A stretch of DNA of 61,721 nucleotides from Bacteroides sp. (GTDB taxonomy: Bacteria > Bacteroidota > Bacteroidia > Bacteroidales > Muribaculaceae): positions 1-61,721 of the forward strand of contig JAAVDX010000036.1 of NCBI GenBank assembly GCA_014801585.1. Reading direction: 5' to 3'. Position 1 is the stretch's first letter. Each line of letters begins with the position of its first letter. This document shows positions 1 to 8,655 of this stretch, one piece after another. A program made the translations under genes and the position numbers. Below the pieces are notes generated by a model. The model saw only the letters and a program-made list of their open reading frames with translations. It ran no database searches and was not told where the DNA came from.

Positions 1-64
1 CGGGACTCGAACCCGCGACCCCAACCTTGGCAAGGTTGTGCTCTACCAACTGAGCTATTTTCGC
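1..64 (-). tRNA. tRNA-Gly (GCC), partial at window edge
   Basis: This is the 5' part of a tRNA on the minus strand. The D arm, the anticodon arm with loop TTGCCAA (anticodon GCC, glycine) and most of the T arm are present. The last part of the T and acceptor stems and the CCA end lie outside the window. The 64 bases present are identical to the matching part of the complete copy at 138-213, so this is a tandem duplicate, transcribed after it from the same promoter. Confidence 0.93.
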
Positions 65-137
65 ATTTAATATTTGAGGATTTCTGTCTCTCTTCAACGC
101 TTGTCTATTTCATTGTGCTCTCTTATCCTTTCGGATT

Positions 138-213
138 TGGAGCGAAAAACGGGACTCGAACCCGCGACCCCAACCTTGGCAAGGTTGTGCTCTACCAACT
201 GAGCTATTTTCGC
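138..213 (-). tRNA. tRNA-Gly (GCC)
   Basis: A complete tRNA lies on the minus strand. The 7-bp acceptor stem GCGAAAA/TTTTCGC closes it, the discriminator base is U, and CCA is encoded (138-140). The anticodon loop is TTGCCAA, giving anticodon GCC for glycine. The D arm (AGCTCAGTTGGTAGAGC) and the T arm (GGGTTCGAGTCCC) are canonical. A second copy follows about 75 bases downstream at 1-64. A strong promoter lies upstream at 264-295. Confidence 0.97.
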
Positions 214-263
214 ATTTTGTAATCTTTTAGCGGGAAGCTCTCGTGTTTCCCTCGATTGCGATG

Positions 264-295
264 CAAAGTTACGACTTTTTTCTGAACTGACCAAA
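264..295 (-). promoter_or_regulatory. Promoter of the tRNA-Gly pair
   Basis: On the minus strand the sequence reads TTTG, 20 bases, TAACTTTG, an exact match to the Bacteroidetes primary sigma factor consensus (-33 TTTG, -7 TAnnTTTG). Transcription would start near 258, about 45 bases before the mature tRNA. The rest of 214-428 shows nothing else recognisable. Confidence 0.8.
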
Positions 296-428
296 TATTT
301 TCGAAACTTTTTTTCGAGAAATTTTTGCCGATTTTCGCATATTTCTACTCAAGATATTGATAGCTCGGAGTTTATAACTTGAAAATTTTTTTGAGATTTT
401 TTCATAGTTTTTCGGCTCTAAGTGAAAA

Positions 429-468
429 ATGGCGGATTCAGGCCTTTTTTCGTGCCTGAATCCGCCAT
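429..468 (-). terminator. Hairpin terminator downstream of the VWA remnant
   Basis: A perfect 15-bp inverted repeat (429-443 with 454-468, arm ATGGCGGATTCAGGC) has a 10-base loop. On the minus strand it is followed by TTTTT. It lies between the decayed VWA gene and the tRNA promoter and would isolate the tRNA unit. Reading on the plus strand it also precedes a T-rich run, so it could act in both directions. Confidence 0.7.
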
Positions 469-576
469 CTCTCATTTTTCAAAATCGTAAGAATTTTTCA
501 AGCTCTATACATGAAAATCCGGACAATTCCCTCTTGTTCGTGTTGAATACTTCGGTTGGTGTTCGATTCCTTGTGC

Positions 577-955
577 TTAGTCGGTGAAGAAATCCTTTGC
601 TCTTTTTCTTCTTGCCTTGATTTTCTCCTCGCGCGACAGCTTGGATTTAAGGCCTCATATTCTCCCTGACAGTTGCCCACTGATTCCACTAATCTATTAG
701 TTTGCTTAAACTGCTGCGTGTTCCATCTTCAGTGCTTTCGTAGGACATACAGTTCTCTTTGTCGATGTTAAGCGATTGCCCTACTTTTTCTACATCGATG
801 TTCGCGCCCGGGAAGTTGAAGATCCAGCCAAGTTCTTTGAGTTCTTGAATCATTCTGGCTACGTGCTCGTAAGTATATTCTCTTGAGGCGTTCTCGTACC
901 CATCGGTAATGATAGTGACCATAGCGGTTGTATCTTCGTGGGACTCTGCTACCAT
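577..955 (-). pseudogene. VWA-domain protein remnant, N-terminally truncated and frameshifted
   Basis: The reading frame from 955 down to 689 encodes a piece resembling the C-terminal part of Bacteroidales von Willebrand factor A proteins (segments TIITDGYENASREY and WIFNFPGANIDVEKVG). It starts in the middle of the VWA fold and the MIDAS-containing N-terminal part is absent. Homology-like sequence continues past the stop in two further frames: SVGNCQGEYEAL, then KSKLSREEKIKARRKRAKDF ending at a TAA at 577-579. That implies two frameshifts near 690 and 647 as well as loss of the start. The fragments are family recognition by eye. A sequencing error could explain one shift, but not the missing N-terminus. 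Confidence 0.72.
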
Positions 956-976
956 TTTAAGAATTTTAATATAAAA

Positions 977-1002
977 AGACGACCGCCTAAAAGCGGTCGT
1001 CT
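977..1002 (-). terminator. Rho-independent terminator of the HU/SPOR gene
   Basis: A 10-bp stem (AGACGACCGC at 977-986 pairing with 993-1002) with loop CTAAAA is followed on the minus strand by CTTTTTAT. It sits 36 bases past the stop of the gene at 1038-2069. Confidence 0.88.
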
Positions 1003-1037
1003 ATATCAGAGATTTAATTAGTAATTGCTCGTTATTC

Positions 1038-2069
1038 CTACTGTTTGTCTGCGTTCCAAATCCAGGCCTCGGAAAATGCTGCTCTGAACTCTGATGAATT
1101 TAAAATTGCCTGCAACGTGGAGTAATCGCCATGACCGGCCGAGATTCTCCAGAGCCCCTTACGTTCTACGGCCTGCAAAGGGAAATGTCCGCCTTCACGT
1201 TGGTTGATGAAAAGATCGGCTTCCGAACGATTGGGAAATGTTCCTACTATGAGGTAGAATCCGGAGGGAGTGGTTACGATCCGCGGTTGTTCTGCATTTT
1301 CCGTTGTTGGAGTCTTTTCGGGATCAGCTATCGACTCAGGTTTAGAACATTCTATTCTGCTGATGTCCGCCTTCTTCGCGACGAGAGTTTCCACAGGATC
1401 GAGACTTGCCTTTACTTCTTTATCATTTCCGGGCATTGCAGTAGGAACTATAAATGAAAGCGCAATCGCAGCGATCACAATCAGGGTTGCGACACACCTT
1501 GCAAATATTTTATTGACCGGAATATAATAATTTCTCTTCGAAAGAATTCCTATATAAGAATCTGGGGGTAGTTCCTGTTGGAATGAATCGGAAGTCAAAT
1601 CAGAATTATTCTTTTCGTGAATCTCTTCATTTTGAGAAAATCGGGAGGTATCTTTATTAAGGATTCTGATTGCCGGATTCCCGATTGCCTTAAGTTCGCG
1701 TTCGGGGGAGAGATGCGGAAGAAATTCGATGTCCTCCTCCGAGGTCATAATCAGACGTCCGAGATTGCCGATGCGGTATGATCCGGTGCAGCGAAGCACA
1801 TTTCGGATCTCTACTGTCTCTCGTGAGAGGATATTTCTTGCTTCTTCAAATTTTATACCTTCAGCGCGTGATATGCTTGTGGCCAACATTCCATCATCAT
1901 GACGGATTGAAGTATTGAGCGCAATATGGCGACGAGGAGGCAATACGAGGCCTTTCTCATAATCGATTGAAGCTGATGCATACTCGGCAACGAGCGCACC
2001 TATCCCGGGAAGGATGACGCAATCGTGGCGATGCATTAGATATTCGATATGTAATACGAGAGATTTCAA
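1038..2069 (-). CDS. HU-CCDC81 / SPOR domain membrane protein
   Basis: A single-pass membrane protein of the Bacteroidetes HU-CCDC81-plus-SPOR type. The N-terminal part (HIEYL..HDCVILPGIGALVAEY and on to about residue 130) matches the HU-like CCDC81 domains. One hydrophobic segment near the middle (ARCVATLIVIAAIALSFIV) anchors it. The C-terminal 70 residues (GFYLIVGTFPNRSEADLFIN) are a SPOR domain, which in known members binds denuded peptidoglycan at division sites. No ATG lies upstream of the conserved start. The TTG at 2069 gives MKSLVLHIEYL, matching the usual start of the family, and I prefer it. The frame stays open to a TTG at 2129. A role at the septum or cell wall is inferred from SPOR only. 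Confidence 0.85.
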   Translation of the reverse strand: MKSLVLHIEYLMHRHDCVILPGIGALVAEYASASIDYEKGLVLPPRRHIALNTSIRHDDGMLATSISRAEGIKFEEARNILSRETVEIRNVLRCTGSYRIGNLGRLIMTSEEDIEFLPHLSPERELKAIGNPAIRILNKDTSRFSQNEEIHEKNNSDLTSDSFQQELPPDSYIGILSKRNYYIPVNKIFARCVATLIVIAAIALSFIVPTAMPGNDKEVKASLDPVETLVAKKADISRIECSKPESIADPEKTPTTENAEQPRIVTTPSGFYLIVGTFPNRSEADLFINQREGGHFPLQAVERKGLWRISAGHGDYSTLQAILNSSEFRAAFSEAWIWNADKQ

Positions 2070-2154
2070 GCCTGCGTAAATTTTGTATAATTCGATTGAT
2101 TCGTTTGCTGTCGGCAACGCTGCTGCCAAGCTGCCTGTCGACCGAAAACGGCTA

Positions 2155-2186
2155 CAAAGTTAAGCAAAAAATCGGACGTATGAAAG
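2155..2186 (-). promoter_or_regulatory. Promoter of the HU/SPOR gene
   Basis: On the minus strand TAACTTTG (2155-2162) is a perfect -7 box, with TTTC (one mismatch to TTTG) 20 bases upstream. The start would be near 2149, leaving a leader of 20 or 80 bases depending on which TTG initiates. Confidence 0.6.
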
Positions 2187-2200
2187 ATGTGATTGATTAT

Positions 2201-3091
2201 TTATTTTGAAAAGGTCGGCAGATATTTCTCAACGATTTGAGGGTCAACACCATATTCAATTGCGGATTTTTTATCTATTTCAGCCTGACGGTTCTGATGG
2301 AGGGTTTTGTTCAGTAGTGCGCGCAGAAGATAAAACTCTCCTTGAGTTGGATAAAGTGTAAGTGCCTCTCGTATAGAGTTTTCTGCATCCGCAAGACGGT
2401 TATTGCCGAGTTGGGCTTCGATCAGTGAGATTCTGAACTCCGGCGCCTCCCGCAGATTTATAGCTTTGTTTAGCAAGGGTATGGCATTGGCAAATTCGTT
2501 TTGAGCAAGAAGTACTTCCGCTTCTCCGGCCGGTCCCCATGCCTCAGATGGGTCGGCTACGCAAAGTCTGGAGAAATCGTTTCGGGCTTCTTGCAAACGT
2601 TCGGACATAAGCATGAGCTGTCCATGCAGTCGAAGTGCTTCCGGCATCATTGAATCGATCCTGAGGGATTGGTCGAGAAGGCTTGTGGCCTCATCCTTAT
2701 TTCCCATGAGCAAGAGAAGCGAAGCCTTATTGGTAAGGATACGCGGAGAATCGGGCTCTTTGACCAATGCTATCTCAAAGGATTGAAGTGCGCCGTCGAA
2801 ATCACCAACATTCATCAGACACATCCCAAGGTTTGCGAATATCTTGGAATTAAGCGGAGAACCGGGATTCATTTTTAGAGCTTCCCTATAAATAGAAGCC
2901 GCTTCACTCCATTTGGAATCGTTGAATAGGTTTTCTGCCGAATCAAGAAGAGCTGTATAAGATAAAGATGAGGGAAGAATTGAACTGTCAGCGGTAGATT
3001 GAGAACTTACGGAAATAGATAGTGCGCACGCTGAAATTCCCAGCAAGCACATAAGTCTTATTGATATCTTTGAAAAGGGGGTTGAAACCAT
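2201..3091 (-). CDS. Secreted TPR-repeat protein
   Basis: About 296 residues with an N-terminal signal peptide (MVSTPFSKISIRLMCLLGISACALSI), followed by tandem tetratricopeptide repeats over most of the length (for example AASIYREALKMNPGSPLNSK and ALQSFEIALVKEPDSPRIL). The frame is open to 3133, but the ATG at 3091 gives the clean signal peptide and lies past the terminator hairpin of the preceding gene. TPR arrays hold protein partners and no enzyme motif is present, so the partner and function are unknown. It lies between dsbD and the HU/SPOR gene on the same strand, probably as its own unit. Confidence 0.85.
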   Translation of the reverse strand: MVSTPFSKISIRLMCLLGISACALSISVSSQSTADSSILPSSLSYTALLDSAENLFNDSKWSEAASIYREALKMNPGSPLNSKIFANLGMCLMNVGDFDGALQSFEIALVKEPDSPRILTNKASLLLLMGNKDEATSLLDQSLRIDSMMPEALRLHGQLMLMSERLQEARNDFSRLCVADPSEAWGPAGEAEVLLAQNEFANAIPLLNKAINLREAPEFRISLIEAQLGNNRLADAENSIREALTLYPTQGEFYLLRALLNKTLHQNRQAEIDKKSAIEYGVDPQIVEKYLPTFSK

Positions 3092-3116
3092 AGATTGCGA
3101 TAGTTGCAGTTGAAAA

Positions 3117-3151
3117 AAAGAGACTCCGTTCAATAATAACGGAGTCTCTTT
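3117..3151 (-). terminator. Terminator of the dsbD operon
   Basis: A perfect 14-bp stem (3117-3130 with 3138-3151, core GAGACTCCGTT) and 7-base loop are followed on the minus strand by a run of T. It lies 30 bases past the dsbD stop and closes the thiol-redox operon. Confidence 0.9.
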
Positions 3152-3180
3152 CTCTTTTTATATTTCAGAGTTATCAAAAA

Positions 3181-5208
3181 TTATTTCTGATTCTCTTTTT
3201 CATAGTTTTTCTTACCCATTTCAAGGAATGCTTTATAGCCGGGGATATCCTCTTTATATGCGAATGAGGGTGCGAGAGGTTTGCCATCACGGTCTACAAT
3301 CACGTGGAACGGCTGAGCGTTTGCTCCAAACTTTGAACGCTGGAGGTAGCTCCACTTATCGCCATAAGTGCGGAGAGTGCGCTGTGTGCCATCCTTCTCA
3401 GTGATCTTGATGGGTTCGGGAAGTTCTTTCTTTTCATCGACCATAAGAGTCACAAGGATGAAGTCGTTGTCGATCGATGCTTTCACATCGGGATCAGTCC
3501 ATACAGCGGCTTCCATCTTACGACAGTTGACGCATCCATATCCCGAAAAGTCGAGAAGGACGGGCTTGTTGAGCTGCTGAGCAAGTTTCATGCCTTCTTC
3601 GAAGTCATCTACTTCAGCGTGGACGTCACCTTCATAGAGTGAGAAATCCTGAGTTGACATGGGCGGAGAGAAGGCTGAGATACTCTTAAGAGGAGCACCC
3701 CAAAGGCCGGGAAGCATGTAGACAGCGAAAGCAAAGGAGATGCAGGCAAGCATAAAGCGACCGACACCACACTTCTCAACTTCATCGTCGTGGGGGAAAC
3801 GCAATTTGCCGAGCAGATATACACCGAGAAGGAAGAAAATCACGATCCAGAGCGATACGAACACTTCGCGGTCGAGAATACGCCACCCATAAGCAAGATC
3901 TGCGACAGAGAGGAATTTAAGGGCAAGTGCAAGTTCGAGGAAACCGAGTACTACCTTGACAGTATTCATCCAACCGCCGCTCTTCGGCATAGCCTTGAGC
4001 ATTGTCGGGAACATTGCGAAGAGAGTGAAGGGTAGAGCCAATGCGAGAGAGAAGCCGAACATTCCTATAGCCGGAGAGATGAAATTGGAAGTAGCGGCAG
4101 CTTCTACGAGGAGTGTTCCGATGATCGGACCGGTGCAAGAGAAAGATACAAGCACCAGCGTAAACGCCATGAAGAAGACAGAAAGCAGACCTGTAGTAGT
4201 GTCGACTTTAGAGTCCATCTTATTAGTCCAGGAAGCTGGCAGAGTCAGTTCGAAACCTCCCATGAAAGAGATGGCAAAGACTACGAGCAGGAGGAAGAAG
4301 ATTATATTGAAGAGAGCAGAAGTGGCAAGCTCATTCAGAGCCGACGCCCCGAATATTGCTGTGACGGCCAATCCTAATACTACGTAGATTACGATGATGG
4401 AGCCACCATAGATAGCAGCTGTGCCAACAGATTTGGAGCGGCTTTTATTCTGCTTGAGGAAGAAAGATACTGTCATCGGAATCATAGGCCATACACACGG
4501 AGTAACCAATGCAATAAGACCACCGATAAAGCCGGCTATAAATATATATAGGAGTGAGCGGTCCTGTTGTTCGGGAGCCTGTTCGAATACGCGAAGTTCA
4601 GCTTCTACATTATCCCACCAGGATTTGTTGGCTTCCACTCCGGAGAGATTTGCTGCGGGCATAAGGGGTGTTTCGGCTGATTGGAGTGAGTCAGTCATTT
4701 CAACCAAGGCATTGACTTCCTCCTTCTGCTCTTCGGCCTTTTCCTCTTTAGTATCCTCCTTAGCTGCGGAAAATGAGCCTTTCAGAAGTTTGGCAGTGCC
4801 AACCTGCACACACCCGGTATCGTTGCATGCCTGACCTTGAATTTCTACATTGACGCTGTAATCTTTGGAGGTAGGCTGAAGCTTCTGGGTGAATACTACA
4901 GTGCCATCGTAGAAATGCTGATCGACCTCGAAGATGTCATCATATTCCTTTTTATAGTTCTTATTTGCGTTCGGTTTACCCACGGTCTTACAACCCTTAA
5001 CGTCGAAATAGAACTTGAGAGGCATTGAACCTCCGGCAGGATTATCCACGGAATATAGATGATAACCCGGATTTACTTTAGCCGTGATTTTTACGGAGGG
5101 ATGATCCGTGTTGTCATCTACCAGGGCTACCGTCCAGTTGACAGCATCGGCTGCGGCAGCGCAGATGCAAATCAGAAGGAGAGATAATGAAAATAGCAGA
5201 CGTTTCAT
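3181..5208 (-). CDS. dsbD: DsbD-type thiol:disulfide interchange protein
   Basis: A 675-residue inner-membrane reductant conduit with the three-part DsbD layout. A signal peptide (1-20) leads an N-terminal periplasmic domain with a Cys pair (CNDTGC, 128-133). A multi-pass membrane core of about eight helices carries the conserved cysteines C238 (TPCVWPM) and C358 (SFSCTGP). A C-terminal periplasmic thioredoxin domain has CVNC at 559-562. In the family, electrons pass from cytoplasmic thioredoxin through the core to the two outer domains and on to periplasmic thiol proteins. It is the last gene of a four-gene run with the TlpA-like, DUF6029 and Omp28 genes, all but DUF6029 with CxxC-type motifs. 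A charged linker (about 150-165) separates domain 1 from the membrane part. Confidence 0.95.
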   Translation of the reverse strand: MKRLLFSLSLLLICICAAAADAVNWTVALVDDNTDHPSVKITAKVNPGYHLYSVDNPAGGSMPLKFYFDVKGCKTVGKPNANKNYKKEYDDIFEVDQHFYDGTVVFTQKLQPTSKDYSVNVEIQGQACNDTGCVQVGTAKLLKGSFSAAKEDTKEEKAEEQKEEVNALVEMTDSLQSAETPLMPAANLSGVEANKSWWDNVEAELRVFEQAPEQQDRSLLYIFIAGFIGGLIALVTPCVWPMIPMTVSFFLKQNKSRSKSVGTAAIYGGSIIVIYVVLGLAVTAIFGASALNELATSALFNIIFFLLLVVFAISFMGGFELTLPASWTNKMDSKVDTTTGLLSVFFMAFTLVLVSFSCTGPIIGTLLVEAAATSNFISPAIGMFGFSLALALPFTLFAMFPTMLKAMPKSGGWMNTVKVVLGFLELALALKFLSVADLAYGWRILDREVFVSLWIVIFFLLGVYLLGKLRFPHDDEVEKCGVGRFMLACISFAFAVYMLPGLWGAPLKSISAFSPPMSTQDFSLYEGDVHAEVDDFEEGMKLAQQLNKPVLLDFSGYGCVNCRKMEAAVWTDPDVKASIDNDFILVTLMVDEKKELPEPIKITEKDGTQRTLRTYGDKWSYLQRSKFGANAQPFHVIVDRDGKPLAPSFAYKEDIPGYKAFLEMGKKNYEKENQK

Positions 5209-5232
5209 GATGAAATATTAGATAGTTTATTC

Positions 5233-6063
5233 TTAATCGAAGATTGATTTTTCAGCCGATTGCTCGACTGTTTTTGAGGAAGGATTCTGAAGGAATGCGA
5301 TAACCTCACAATTTTCAGCCACCCATGATTCATCCAGAGCGATCGAGAATGTGGCGGTATATTCATCTTCCGGAATGAATGAATCGGCTACTGCAACGCC
5401 CCATTCTCCCGTAAGCGTCGCACGCATCACATGGTTGTGGACATAGTCGCGGATGATATTGGCTCCGCTATATTGCGGACCTATAATGTCATTCTCCATG
5501 ACCCATATGTTGATTGCAAGCGGAGCATTATAGACATCATTGAATTTAGAATGATATGTCACCTTCAGTTCGCGGGTCGCAGCATCATATTCTGTAGTCA
5601 GATTCAGGTCAGCTGCCGACGGACGTGCTATGGCTTGAAGAATAGCATCAGTCCACAGCGAGACGTTAGAAAGAGGTGCCTGCCCGTCAATTACTGCGGA
5701 AGGGAGCATCGACGGTTTGTAGTATTGATAATATACTGTTGCTTCGGCAGACGTAAGTTTCAAGCCTCCAAGCGGACGAGTGTACTGAGTGTTCTCAGGA
5801 TGGAGATTAACTGCTACAATAGCTCCGGGATACTCAGCCTGAAGCGAATGCACAAGAGCCGCACCTTGCGGGCAGTTGATACATCCTTGTCCGGTGAATT
5901 CCTGTACGAGTACTTTGCGGGCAATCTCGGGACGCTCCACCTTTATGAAGCGATCAGCTTCGTCAACGTTGTCACATCCGGTGGCAAGCAGTGAGATTGC
6001 AGCAAAGGTTAACACTGCGGTCCCGGAAGTTAAACGATTAAACTTGAATATGTAATTATTCAT
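5233..6063 (-). CDS. Omp28-related outer membrane lipoprotein
   Basis: A 276-residue lipoprotein. The signal peptide ends in the lipobox LLATGC, with Cys30 as the lipidated residue. The next 120 residues look thioredoxin-like, with CINC at 61-64 (EFTGQGCINCPQG), a pattern seen in the Bacteroidetes Omp28 family. The C-terminal half is beta-rich. The ATG lies 28 bases past the DUF6029 stop, with dsbD 24 bases on, so the three are very likely co-transcribed. A redox role together with DsbD is inferred from the CxxC motif and position; the family's biochemical role is not established. Confidence 0.88.
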   Translation of the reverse strand: MNNYIFKFNRLTSGTAVLTFAAISLLATGCDNVDEADRFIKVERPEIARKVLVQEFTGQGCINCPQGAALVHSLQAEYPGAIVAVNLHPENTQYTRPLGGLKLTSAEATVYYQYYKPSMLPSAVIDGQAPLSNVSLWTDAILQAIARPSAADLNLTTEYDAATRELKVTYHSKFNDVYNAPLAINIWVMENDIIGPQYSGANIIRDYVHNHVMRATLTGEWGVAVADSFIPEDEYTATFSIALDESWVAENCEVIAFLQNPSSKTVEQSAEKSIFD

Positions 6064-6090
6064 GATTATGCGAATTGTAATGATGACGTG

Positions 6091-7944
6091 TTAGAAAGCG
6101 TAGTTATATGTGAGGGAAAAGCCTTTGGTGGCCGGTGTCCAGCGGCAGACACCACCGGAGCAGTTAAATCCTGCACGCGTACGACCATATGAGAGAGAAA
6201 AGCGATTGGCCTTATATACGTAGGTCACCATTCCGGAATAGTAATTATGTTTCGAACCTCCGAAGTTTTTGGTATCGGTCAGAGTGACCATCCAATGAGG
6301 AGCGAACGATACTTCCACAAGGGCGGAAATCCAATCTTTCTCATCCTGCTTGGTGGTAAGATACTGTAATTCTGCACGCAACTGAGTCTTCTTTGCCATT
6401 TTCCACTGTCCTTCGAGAATGAATGTATTGGCGGTGACAAATTCGTCGTGTCCATATTCAGTGGTATGACCGAAGATTTTAGCATAGTTCAGTTTCTGGA
6501 AGAGATAGAAGAACGTGAACTGCAGAGTGCGACTGAATTTTTTACTGATTTCAAAATTCAAATCAGCATAACGGAGACCCCCGATTTTCCAAAACGCAGA
6601 GCCTTTACCGTCAGTGCCCGACATTTCCGGGTCGCGGTTGGTGACAGTGACTGTTCCGTCTGTAGAGACGACGTCTCGAACCGGTCCGAGCGGAGCGGCG
6701 TCTGCAAGATCGGAAATATAAGAGGCAGAAAGTTTCACATTAGTGCCATATTTTCCACCCAGCGGAGTATTGCGTTTGAAGAGGTAACGCAATTCAGCCT
6801 GAAATGCCCATTCCCCATTGTAGTCGGTTGCGTAGGGATAAAGAGCCGCCAGAGTATAAGTCTGAGTATTTGTGAAAGCGGGCAGATAATTGATAAATGC
6901 ATTTGTCTCTACGCTTTGATCAGACATGAAAGCCATATTCTCCGAACGCTTTGCCTGAATATAGGCTGAAAATCCTTTGGCTGCATACGAGAGCGAAAGA
7001 AGTTCTACGTGGCCGCGGCTGTAGATGTAGTTGTTGACATAGTTAGGGTCATTGTTTTTCGTAGCGAACTCTGCCAGGATGTCAAAACTTTTCAGGCGCG
7101 ATCTGATGCGACCGTCGAAGGCTGCGATAGTCGTCGGGAAATTCAGACGATACTGATTCTGGTCATGATAGATAGTGGGATTGTCATGGTCGTGCTTGCC
7201 GACATAAGAGAATCCGAGAGTAAGACCGTAATTGGGTCCGAAAGCATTACTGAATGATTCATTAAGACTCCATTCGGCATCACCACCCCAGATGAGGTCA
7301 GGGGTATGTTCCCAGAATCGACGTTCTTTACCGACGAGTGCCGTAAAGTAAAGACCTTTACCCGGATTAAGTTTCACGCGGCCGCCTCGGATCGCATCAT
7401 CTACGCCAAGCGAACGTTCCTGATATGTGCGCAGTATCAGACCGGAGCCAAACTGTTCGTAGAAATCACCGGCAGTGATCTGTGCCCATTTATACTTACC
7501 GGTCACCCAGAAGTATGGCACACCCCAGCCTGCAAAACCGGGCATCGTCTTCTCATCGAAACCCGGAAGAGGCCATTTCGTAAACTGAAAGCGGGCGCCG
7601 GCCGATACGTAAGGAGCATTAAGAGTAAAGTCGAAGTAAGTATTGTTGAGCACTTTCGAGTCATACTCCTGTGTCATAAGAGCTTCATCCTGGAGTGGCA
7701 CCATAAATTCGGTCTGAATAGCTCCTGAAGCCCTGACGCGACTCCACCAGGAAGGATTCTGAGGAACATAATCTTCCTTGGATGTCGGAACCATGACAGT
7801 CTCTCCGAGATACGTACGTGGGATAAGTTCAATATCGGCCGAATCGGAAGGCAGGGAAGCTGAAGATGCATCCTGCGCTATTGCCGGCATTGACAGTGCG
7901 GCGAAAAGCAAAGGAAGTGCCGCACGGAAAGAAAGGTTAGGCAT
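6091..7944 (-). CDS. DUF6029 family outer-membrane beta-barrel protein
   Basis: About 617 residues. The ATG at 7944 gives a clean signal peptide (MPNLSFRAALPLLFAALSMPAIAQ); the frame is open to a GTG at 7974. The rest is rich in alternating aromatic and polar residues typical of an outer-membrane beta-barrel, ends in a final strand with terminal Phe (LTYNYAF), and matches what I recognise as DUF6029, a Bacteroidetes family often found beside Omp28 and TlpA genes. The substrate or partner is unknown. The shared operon suggests it may be the porin-like or scaffold component served by the thiol-redox proteins around it. That role is inference. Confidence 0.8.
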   Translation of the reverse strand: MPNLSFRAALPLLFAALSMPAIAQDASSASLPSDSADIELIPRTYLGETVMVPTSKEDYVPQNPSWWSRVRASGAIQTEFMVPLQDEALMTQEYDSKVLNNTYFDFTLNAPYVSAGARFQFTKWPLPGFDEKTMPGFAGWGVPYFWVTGKYKWAQITAGDFYEQFGSGLILRTYQERSLGVDDAIRGGRVKLNPGKGLYFTALVGKERRFWEHTPDLIWGGDAEWSLNESFSNAFGPNYGLTLGFSYVGKHDHDNPTIYHDQNQYRLNFPTTIAAFDGRIRSRLKSFDILAEFATKNNDPNYVNNYIYSRGHVELLSLSYAAKGFSAYIQAKRSENMAFMSDQSVETNAFINYLPAFTNTQTYTLAALYPYATDYNGEWAFQAELRYLFKRNTPLGGKYGTNVKLSASYISDLADAAPLGPVRDVVSTDGTVTVTNRDPEMSGTDGKGSAFWKIGGLRYADLNFEISKKFSRTLQFTFFYLFQKLNYAKIFGHTTEYGHDEFVTANTFILEGQWKMAKKTQLRAELQYLTTKQDEKDWISALVEVSFAPHWMVTLTDTKNFGGSKHNYYSGMVTYVYKANRFSLSYGRTRAGFNCSGGVCRWTPATKGFSLTYNYAF

Positions 7945-8077
7945 GATATTAGATATAGTTGGATTAATTTTCACGATTATAGTAAGTTAGAGGTTAAATT
8001 CGGAAAGCTTGAATCGAGGAGACTTCCCGAATTATTAATCTTCGATACCAATGAATTGAGGGTCGGCTATTTTACGG

Positions 8078-8117
8078 CAAATGTATGGTCGACCCTAAAA
8101 TAGGATGACCATACATT
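8078..8117 (-). promoter_or_regulatory. Promoter of the DUF6029-Omp28-dsbD genes overlapped by an inverted repeat
   Basis: A perfect 11-bp inverted repeat (AATGTATGGTC at 8080-8090 with 8107-8117) spans a perfect minus-strand -7 box TACATTTG (8078-8085). Transcription would start near 8072. An operator that blocks the promoter is one reading. The other is a tlpA terminator, but no T-run follows on the minus strand. I see no clear -33 element. Confidence 0.45.
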
Positions 8118-8163
8118 CATAAAATCGTAAACTTGATAAAACCCGAGATTCAGAAGAGTCGGA

Positions 8164-8655
8164 TTATTTGGCAGCCTTAATGACTGCTTCCAAGATGTCT
8201 TCCTCACCTCCGTCGACGTATCCCTGATGGTTCCAGACCACATTGCCCTGACCATCTACCACAAAAACGTGAGGGATATCATTCACATTCATCTGACGCT
8301 TAAATTCGCCGGCCGGATCAAGAAGGACCGTATAATCTTCGCTCCATCCTTTGCCTTCAACGAGAGGTTTTACCTTCTGTTCGTTCTGGGCTTCATCAAT
8401 GCTGACGGCGATCACTTTTACCCCTGTCTCGTCCTGCCAATCGGGAAGAACGTCATGGACAGCTTTCAGTTCGCGCAGACAGGGCTTACACCATCTTGCG
8501 AAGAATGAAATAACGAAAGGTTTGCCATCATTGGACAGAGTGGCGGTATCAACATTATTGCCGTTGATGTCCTTGAGGGTGACAGACGGAAGAACGGCAG
8601 ATGCCGAAAAAGCGGTCAGTGCCACCGCTGCTGCGAGAAATAGTCTTTTAAACAT
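8164..8655 (-). CDS. TlpA-family periplasmic thioredoxin
   Basis: 163 residues with a signal peptide (MFKRLFLAAAVALTAFSASA) followed by a single thioredoxin fold. The active site is WCKPC, with CKPC at 56-59, and the cis-Pro loop region is VNDIPHVFVVDGQG. TlpA/ResA-like proteins reduce periplasmic disulfides using electrons from DsbD-type conduits. It is the first gene of the minus-strand redox run that ends with dsbD. It may be transcribed separately from the three others, because a promoter-like site lies in the 190-base gap after it. Confidence 0.92.
   Translation of the reverse strand: MFKRLFLAAAVALTAFSASAVLPSVTLKDINGNNVDTATLSNDGKPFVISFFARWCKPCLRELKAVHDVLPDWQDETGVKVIAVSIDEAQNEQKVKPLVEGKGWSEDYTVLLDPAGEFKRQMNVNDIPHVFVVDGQGNVVWNHQGYVDGGEEDILEAVIKAAK

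Noticed and set aside
94..294. A 66-residue frame across the tRNA genes
   Set aside because: It covers the complete tRNA-Gly and its promoter, so it is a chance frame.
3956..4387. A 143-residue plus-strand frame inside dsbD
   Set aside because: It is antisense to the conserved DsbD membrane domain and has no domain of its own.
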